Shown in pieces: positions 5,027-9,779 of a DNA stretch of 9,779 bases. Each line of letters starts with the position of its first letter. The stretch's first letter is position 1. The DNA comes from CAJXNP01 sp050305935 (GTDB lineage: Bacteria > Bacteroidota > Bacteroidia > Cytophagales > Cyclobacteriaceae): NCBI GenBank assembly GCA_050305935.1, contig JBNLGG010000104.1, forward strand, positions 1 through 9,779. Reading direction: 5' to 3'. A model generated the notes under the pieces. That model did not search any database. It had not been told where the DNA came from and saw only the letters and a list, made by a program, of their open reading frames with translations. The translations under genes and the position numbers were made by a program.

Positions 5027-6839
5027 CTATAGTTGATGTACTTCTACCCCAATGCTCTGAGGTCCGCTGAAGTTGCTAAATTCAGTAGGCGAACTGACAA
5101 CGATTAGTTCGTTTCCCTTTCTAAATAAGAAAACAGGATATCCCTTAGTTTCTATTTCACCTGTTTTATCAAGGCTCTGAGAATCATAAATGTAAATAGC
5201 CTTTTGCGTTCGCAAACCGGCATATATAGAGGTTGCTGTTGAATTAAATTCAAAATCTGAAAAAGAGCTTGATCCACGCGGTAATGATCCAATATATGTC
5301 ATCGAAGAATTTGCATTGTAAATAGCTCCCTCAGACGAGGTAACCAAGAAATTATTTAGAGGTGCTACCTTGAATATATCTGGATCTAATGGATGATCAC
5401 CATGATATTTGTCATTAGTGTGTTGTAAGAAATTGCCAGAAGCATCAAATAGATAATAGTCCATATCTATCGGGCTAATGCTCGTACTGATTTCGATTAT
5501 TTCGTTTCCGCTCGGAAGTAACCTCAGTCTAGCGTCATTAAAATCTCCACCACCATCTACAAAAGACAAACTTGTTCTGTTGAAAACTCTAAGAGGATCC
5601 TCCCACCAGGGAGACGGAGAAACGGAAGTATACAGTAATCCTGATCCATCGCTTATGACGCATTCCACTGGAACTCCAACATTTATACTTTCTTTCAAAC
5701 TGAAGTTGGCTAAGTCATAGATGTATAACCAACCGTCAGAGTTTGGGATATACAGTTCATCACCGTACCCATTGTCGCCTACATGAAAGTATCCAATATT
5801 TCCATCAAAAGATGATTCCTTGGTAATGGATAGGTTCTCGTAGTCAATGCCTATTATTTGATTACCAGAACGGAAGTAAATAATTGAACCAGTCAGCAGC
5901 ATTTCAGCCTGTTCCGGATTGATTTTAAATAATGGAATTCCTTTTGCTCCTGCTACATTACTCTTGCTTGAATACCCTTCATTGTTGAAGGATTTAATAT
6001 AGTAGAATACAGAATCAGCAAAAGGAACCAGGTTATCAGTAAAACTGGATTCGCTACCTGATAATGTGGCGATACTGGTTGCTGAGTTATTTTTGTCAGT
6101 AGATCTAAAAACCTCTAAACTGCTCACATCGTTTGCAGGAGCATTCCAGTTAATTGTAACATTAAACTCAGAGTCTTGAGTTAAGTTTATGCTTAGACTT
6201 TTTGGTGAAAGTGTATTTATTAACACAGAATCAGAAGAGGAGATACCCAGTTGATTGGTTACCGTTAGTTTCACATAGTGTTCGGCGTTCGTTAATGTAG
6301 ATGTTTTCAAAGATATTTTTCCATCAGCAGATAACGAACCACCAGCCAGCACACCATCCACATTACTTGTCCATTCAAAGTTTAGATCTTCGATGTTAGT
6401 ATTATTATCATGTACATTAGCGAGGAATTCAATTTCTTCGTTATCGGCAAATCCTTGATTAAACTCCGGAGATATGATGTCAACGTAAGGTTGGATGAAA
6501 ACACCCTGAACCAGGTCAACGTCAATTCGCTGCAAGTCGTTTTTTAATTCAACAGTACTTTTTCCACTACCATAAGACCTGACGTATGCATACACATCAT
6601 ACTTACCAGATGCGATGTCTTCGAATTCTACTTGCCCAAAGGCATCAGTAGTTAATTCGTAGGTGAAAGGATCTGTTATTACAGTTACACCCGCTCCAAC
6701 CGGGTCGTTGTTATTTAATACAGTAGCAACAATAGTACTGTTTCCGTTTAACAATTCCTCATTTGGAGTGGGGTCGTCTTCCTTCCCGCAAGAGGTAATG
6801 ATGTTTAAAATCAAGAAACCAAAAAAATAGTTTTTTCAT
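5027..6839 (-). CDS. Multidomain secreted lipoprotein, signal peptide frameshifted in a homopolymer
   Basis: Large exported lipoprotein, 603 aa if the frame is restored. As given, ATG 6839 reads MKKLFFWFLDF and stops after 26 codons. Removing one T from the seven-T tract (plus strand A7, 6821-6827) gives MKKLFFGFLILNIITSCGKEDD, a canonical lipoprotein signal with lipobox ITSC and Cys17. Without it, the only start in the long frame is a TTG at 6814, leaving a signal too short to work. Numbered on the restored protein: a carboxypeptidase-regulatory-like domain (about 30-110; VGAGVTVITD, GQVEFEDIASGKYDVYAY), a PKD/Ig-like domain (115-210; VKLTVTNQLGISSSD), a fibronectin type III-like domain (212-298; NVTINWNAPANDVSSLEVFRS, VFYYIKSFNNEGYSS), and about 300 residues of beta-propeller-like repeats (IIYFRSGNQIIGIDYENL, LYIYDLANFSLKESINVG, AIYIYDSQSLDKTGEIE). 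Function is unknown; surface adhesion or ligand binding is likely. It lies 47 bases after the glycosylase gene, possibly co-transcribed. Confidence 0.85.
6821..6827 (-). repeat. Seven-base homopolymer causing the signal-peptide frameshift
   Basis: The minus strand reads CTA then TTTTTTT then GG in codons 4-7 of the lipoprotein. Six T's would keep frame; seven put it out of frame. Such tracts can vary by slippage, which would switch export of the protein, or the extra base could be a sequencing error or a fixed mutation. Confidence 0.85.
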
Positions 6840-6886
6840 ATTATTTTATTATTTGTTCATTTTATCAATGCTGTTGTACTTCGGTT

Positions 6887-8080
6887 TTATATGCCAGCAT
6901 TTTGTATTGCTCTTTTTAATGTGTCGGTTAAATTTGATGGACTTACTTGAGTCAGTTTTAAAGATTCGCACCCGTTAAAAATCGCGAACTGTCTTATTGA
7001 TTCTACAAAAAGTTGCGACCATAACTCAACGTTAATTTTTCGATTTTCAATGTGCAAAAGTATGATCTCAAATTGTTTTCTTTTGCGATGCGACTTGCAA
7101 TCCGCTCTTCCTACAAATGTATCACCAAATAAGATTGGTAAACAGAAGTAACCGTATTTTCTATTCTCTTTAGGTGTGTAACATTCAAGGCGAAAATCGA
7201 AGTCGAATAATAGTTTGATGCGTTCACGATGAATGATTGAATTGTCAAATGGTGATAGGATCCGGAGGTTGGAACGGCTTTTTCTGGCTGCCTTTACCAT
7301 TAAATCACTTTGTATGAAGACAGAAGGCAAGCCTTTAATATTGACTTTTTGTATTGTGCCTTCGTGAAGCATTGATTCTAACACATCGGCGACATTTTTT
7401 CTCAATATTTCTCCGGTTTTAAGGTGTGTGATTTGCTTTATTGTAGTGAATCCATAAGCCCGTAGATATGTCTTTGCTAAATATTCAGCAAATTCCATCG
7501 GACTTGGTTCTGTCAAGTCAATGGTTTCAGGTAATACTCTTTCAGCAATATCATATGTTTTCTGCATGCCATGACGGTCGCAGATCATTAAATCTCCTTG
7601 CATAAAAAGTCTCTCAAGAGCCAACTTGGTGGGTTTCCAACTCCACCAACTTCCTTTTTTTTTACTTTCACTTTCAAAATCTCTTGCCTTTTTGGGGCCT
7701 TCTGAGCGGATTGTATCCATTACATATTGCATGACTTTTGGGTCTGCATTGTAGTAGGATGATCCATTTCGTTTGATATCCAGCATTTGAGGCAGGGCGT
7801 AGCGAAAATCTTTCATAGGAAGATATGAAGCAGCGTGAAACCAATACTCAAAGACCTTGCGCTCTTTTACCAATTCATTTAAATGCTCCTTTTTATAGCC
7901 TGGAATCCTTGTCCAAAGCGTATGATGGTGTGCCCGTTCAACGATCGACAACGTGTCTATCTGTAAATATCCTAGATGTTCCAATGCGTTAAGCACCGCA
8001 TTTTTCCCTTTTCCGAATGACGATGCTCGCAGTAGTCCCTGACAGTCTAATGTTATGCGTTGTAATTGTTGTATGGTCAA
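6887..8080 (-). CDS. ycaQ: YcaQ/AlkX-family winged-helix DNA glycosylase
   Basis: Member of the HTH_42 (AlkZ/YcaQ, COG3214) family, 397 aa, the usual length. Family enzymes remove alkylated bases and unhook interstrand DNA crosslinks. The catalytic motif is of the Q-phi-D kind found in E. coli YcaQ (AlkX): Gln40-Ile41-Asp42 in LGYLQIDTLSIVERAHH, rather than the QxQ of AlkZ. Further family features are HHHTLWTRIPGY (47-58), FEYWFHAASYLPM (about 77-89), then a winged-helix region (LERLFMQGDLMICDR) and the late LSPFDNSIIHRERIKLLFDFDF. All recognisable segments are intact. The start is a TTG at 8080 (MTIQQLQRITLDCQGL); a TAG lies 9 codons upstream in frame and no ATG exists there, so TTG is forced. 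It may be co-transcribed with the lipoprotein gene 47 bases downstream; the protease gene is 121 bases upstream. Confidence 0.92.
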   Translation of the reverse strand: MTIQQLQRITLDCQGLLRASSFGKGKNAVLNALEHLGYLQIDTLSIVERAHHHTLWTRIPGYKKEHLNELVKERKVFEYWFHAASYLPMKDFRYALPQMLDIKRNGSSYYNADPKVMQYVMDTIRSEGPKKARDFESESKKKGSWWSWKPTKLALERLFMQGDLMICDRHGMQKTYDIAERVLPETIDLTEPSPMEFAEYLAKTYLRAYGFTTIKQITHLKTGEILRKNVADVLESMLHEGTIQKVNIKGLPSVFIQSDLMVKAARKSRSNLRILSPFDNSIIHRERIKLLFDFDFRLECYTPKENRKYGYFCLPILFGDTFVGRADCKSHRKRKQFEIILLHIENRKINVELWSQLFVESIRQFAIFNGCESLKLTQVSPSNLTDTLKRAIQNAGI

Positions 8081-8188
8081 AGTGTTCAGATATTGAAATA
8101 TAAGTTTCTACTTCGTTGTTGTCCCCATCATAATTTTTTTTCCATGAACTGAAACATCCCTACGGTAGGCTCTTTTTTGTTGACTGTT

Positions 8189-8195
8189 GTTATGT
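8189..8195 (-). other. Possible attC-like half-site behind the protease gene
   Basis: In minus-strand direction ACATAAC (8195-8189) is identical to the first box of site 1 and, extended, matches it at 11 of 12 positions (ACATAACARCAG). It begins 6 bases past the protease stop, as at site 1. No GTTRRRY box was found in the next 100 bases, so at most this is a decayed site. Confidence 0.2.
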
Positions 8196-8201
8196 GCGAT
8201 T

Positions 8202-8885
8202 TCAGTGACTAAATAATTTTAAGATCCAATCAGAAAACACCCCGTCTTTATTTAAATAAATAAGTGTCAGTGCAATGGTATCGTAAAAACCATGAACCAG
8301 GGCTCCAACAACTAAATTATTCCTGTTAAAGTAATAAACCATGGAAAAATAAAATCCACCTAAAAAAACAGCTATTACTCCTGCCGGTCCCTGATAGGAA
8401 TGGGTAAACCCAAAGTAGGCGGATATGATAAAAGCAGCCATTAGCCAACTTACATTTGAACCACCAAACAACTTGGCGAACCCCTGCATATAATATCCCC
8501 TGAACAACAATTCTTCACCAAACGCAGCAAATGTCCAAACTATAAACAGGATGAAAAGATAATTGCCAATATCGCCTCTCACATCATCTACCGAACTAAG
8601 GTCGAGCGCCCCAAATTGCTGTTGAAGAATTGGCTCAATAATGTTTAAACCAATGAAAATAGGTATGGTGAGTAAAAGTCCCTTTACTATTGTTTTTCGA
8701 TTTATTTTTTGTCCAAAGCCAAAAATACCCCAGTCCCATTTGTTTTGCCAGACAAGGAAAATGACCACTCCCAATCCAAAGAAATAACCAAAATTACGGT
8801 CGGATAAATGCAGTAAAGTGGCTAGTGCAAACACAATAATTACTGAATAGGGCTTTGAAAGGAAACGGAAGATTTTGTTTTTCAT
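8202..8885 (-). CDS. CPBP-family intramembrane metalloprotease-like protein
   Basis: Integral membrane protein of the CPBP (CAAX protease and bacteriocin-processing, Abi) family, 227 aa. All three motifs are present: EELLFR (Glu124, Glu125, Arg129), FGFTH (Phe158 to His162) and HGFYD (His198 to Asp202), all expected inside the membrane. About six to seven hydrophobic segments can be seen, for instance 13-27, 32-46, 66-83, 107-122, 145-160, 168-186 and 190-212. Family members process prenylated proteins, bacteriocin peptides or membrane regulators; the substrate here is unknown and no bacteriocin gene is adjacent. ATG 8885 is a normal start. The gene probably has its own promoter in the gap upstream, but no convincing TAnnTTTG box was found there. 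Confidence 0.93.
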   Translation of the reverse strand: MKNKIFRFLSKPYSVIIVFALATLLHLSDRNFGYFFGLGVVIFLVWQNKWDWGIFGFGQKINRKTIVKGLLLTIPIFIGLNIIEPILQQQFGALDLSSVDDVRGDIGNYLFILFIVWTFAAFGEELLFRGYYMQGFAKLFGGSNVSWLMAAFIISAYFGFTHSYQGPAGVIAVFLGGFYFSMVYYFNRNNLVVGALVHGFYDTIALTLIYLNKDGVFSDWILKLFSH

Positions 8886-8952
8886 TAGAATACCAGGTTG
8901 AAAATTAGTCGGTTTATTTGCTTTTCAAATAGCATTACAATGGTCAAGTATG

Positions 8953-9046
8953 AGCGTATGCGGGTTTTGAAACAATTCCTTGTCACCCGAAAAAAAGTTT
9001 TTAGAAGCAAAAGCGCCCAATTCCAGCCGTTTGCCCGCATTACGCT
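8953..9046. repeat. Long imperfect inverted repeat in the gap before the protease gene
   Basis: AGCGTATGCGGG (8953-8964) and CCCGCATTACGCT (9034-9046) are complementary over 12 pairs with one bulged base, separated by about 70 bases containing a run of A's and T's around 8990-9002. It lies between the stop of the ABM-like gene (9106) and the start of the protease gene (8885). No gene is visible in 8886-9105. Function could be a terminator, a folded mobile element or a degenerate cassette site. Confidence 0.6.
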
Positions 9047-9105
9047 TAGGCTGTGTTCCCACACGTTTACATTTTTTCCAGGTTGTCTTTCACTTTTGTT
9101 CTTGC

Positions 9106-9450
9106 TTATAGTCTGTCGTCCCGTATCACTTCAAATTGTCCGGGCGATACCTTTATTGGATGCGGAAAGCCTTTTCCCAAGGTCTTCATTTGGTCCTCGC
9201 TAAGCCCGTCTTCATTGTTAAAACCACTATCTACCACAGCCTCAAACGATTCATAAGAGTCCCATACGACCACATTTACGAAATTGAATATATTCTTTTC
9301 AGGATTGATTGTGCGATAAAAGGTCGAACTCACAAAACCGGGTTTCTTCTTAAAATATTCCACATATACATCTCTTACTTCAATCGCTTTATCTTCAAAG
9401 CCTTCAGGCACTTCTATGGAATTGATAACGTGTATTTGTTTTTTACTCAT
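9106..9450 (-). CDS. Antibiotic biosynthesis monooxygenase (ABM) domain protein
   Basis: Small cytoplasmic protein of 114 aa with a dimeric alpha/beta-barrel ABM-type fold: strand HVINSIEVPEGFEDKAIEV, helix RDVYVEYFKKKPGFVSSTFYRTIN, strand FNFVNVVVWDSYESFEAV, and a C-terminal strand GQFEVIRDD. The family includes cofactor-free monooxygenases and heme-degrading enzymes, but most members in this phylum are uncharacterised; no heme-binding Asn/His set could be assigned. The frame extends to a TTG at 9462, but ATG 9450 is preferred: it overlaps the stop codon of the upstream gene by 8 bases (ATGAGTAA), a standard coupling arrangement. Confidence 0.85.
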   Translation of the reverse strand: MSKKQIHVINSIEVPEGFEDKAIEVRDVYVEYFKKKPGFVSSTFYRTINPEKNIFNFVNVVVWDSYESFEAVVDSGFNNEDGLSEDQMKTLGKGFPHPIKVSPGQFEVIRDDRL

Positions 9451-9751
9451 ATTTAGTTTCAAATGTATCCAGTACCTCGTAGTTGTTCATGGTGAGCGTT
9501 TGGGGGTCAAGATATTTTGCAAAAGCAAGGGCATCATCATCCTGCATAAAGGTTGCCTGTACATGCTCTACATCCTCTTTGCTTTCCCACTGGAAAATAT
9601 CCATATAACCCTCTTTGGTCTTGAGAAATTGGCGGCTGATGAGCCCTTTACATCGCGCGCAGTAATTTTTATTAAATGTTTCAGATGCTTGCAGCAGTTC
9701 CTCGTGTGAAACTCCTTCTGCTGGTTTGTAGGTGGTAATTTCGATTATCAT
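9443..9751 (-). CDS. ABM-like/dimeric alpha-beta-barrel small protein
   Basis: Protein of 102 aa with the strand-helix-strand layout of a dimeric alpha/beta-barrel: MIIEITTYKPAEGVSHEELLQASETFNKN, then GLISRQFLKTKEGYMDIFQWESKEDVEHVQATFMQDDDALAFAKYLD, and a last strand TMNNYEVLDTFE. It resembles ABM-type proteins but is more divergent than its partner. Cys31 and Cys34 (CARC) form a possible redox or metal pair. Its stop overlaps the start of the next ABM gene by 8 bases, so the pair is translationally coupled and may form a heteromer. ATG 9751 is 28 bases from the window edge, so the promoter is not visible. Substrate unknown. Confidence 0.85.
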   Translation of the reverse strand: MIIEITTYKPAEGVSHEELLQASETFNKNYCARCKGLISRQFLKTKEGYMDIFQWESKEDVEHVQATFMQDDDALAFAKYLDPQTLTMNNYEVLDTFETKYE

Positions 9752-9779
9752 GATTTATTTTATTTTTCAACAAGTTGTT

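Noticed and set aside
5478..5720. 80-codon plus-strand ORF
   Set aside because: Lies wholly antisense inside the lipoprotein gene with no protein features.
8898..9709. Several plus-strand ORFs of 67-106 codons
   Set aside because: They are antisense to the coupled ABM-like genes or lie in a gene-free gap; composition and lack of domains mark them as shadows.
1..9779. CRISPR array, toxin-antitoxin pair or anti-phage system
   Set aside because: No regularly spaced repeats with unique spacers were seen, and no gene pair matches known defence or toxin families.

Overview
The window looks like chromosomal DNA of a Bacteroidota bacterium, probably a Cytophagia- or Flavobacteriia-like lineage. The evidence is AT-rich genes with almost no Shine-Dalgarno sequences, candidate promoters of the TTTG / TAnnTTTG type, two large secreted lipoproteins, a LytTR response regulator, and genes typical of this phylum (CPBP protease, YcaQ-like glycosylase, HxlR regulator). 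No species can be named from the sequence alone.

Layout. Bases 1-694 hold the 3' part of a LytTR response regulator on the plus strand, visibly richer in G+C than what follows. A five-unit heptamer repeat (703-737) then leads into a segment that looks like integron-type gene cassettes. A small gene of unknown function (796-1263, minus) is bounded on both sides by imperfect palindromes with attC-like end boxes (737-788 and 1285-1331), and the second palindrome sits directly behind the stop of a lipoprotein gene (1342-2322, minus). From 2570 to 4580 lies a compact regulatory module: a SnoaL-like gene and an HxlR regulator on the minus strand, divergent from an NAD(P)-dependent reductase on the plus strand. 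They share a 72-bp control region with overlapping divergent promoters and a duplicated palindrome-like operator. This module is bracketed by two copies of a 64-bp direct repeat (2332-2395 and 4730-4793).

Bases 4581-5026 carry no convincing gene but hold the second repeat copy, a nested 65-bp inverted repeat, and a 14-bp-arm inverted repeat suited to terminate transcription from both sides. The rest is on the minus strand: a multidomain lipoprotein whose signal peptide is broken by one extra base in a seven-base homopolymer (5027-6839), a YcaQ/AlkX-family DNA glycosylase (6887-8080), a CPBP intramembrane protease (8202-8885), a gene-free stretch with a long imperfect inverted repeat, and two overlapping genes for small dimeric alpha/beta-barrel (ABM-like) proteins (9106-9751).

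How the genes work together. The only clear functional unit is the HxlR/SnoaL/reductase module, which reads as a thiol- or electrophile-sensing switch controlling a carbonyl reductase. The ABM-like pair is translationally coupled. The others are unrelated cargo. Cassette-like sites, direct repeats, palindromes and a possibly phase-variable lipoprotein mark this as an accessory, plastic region.
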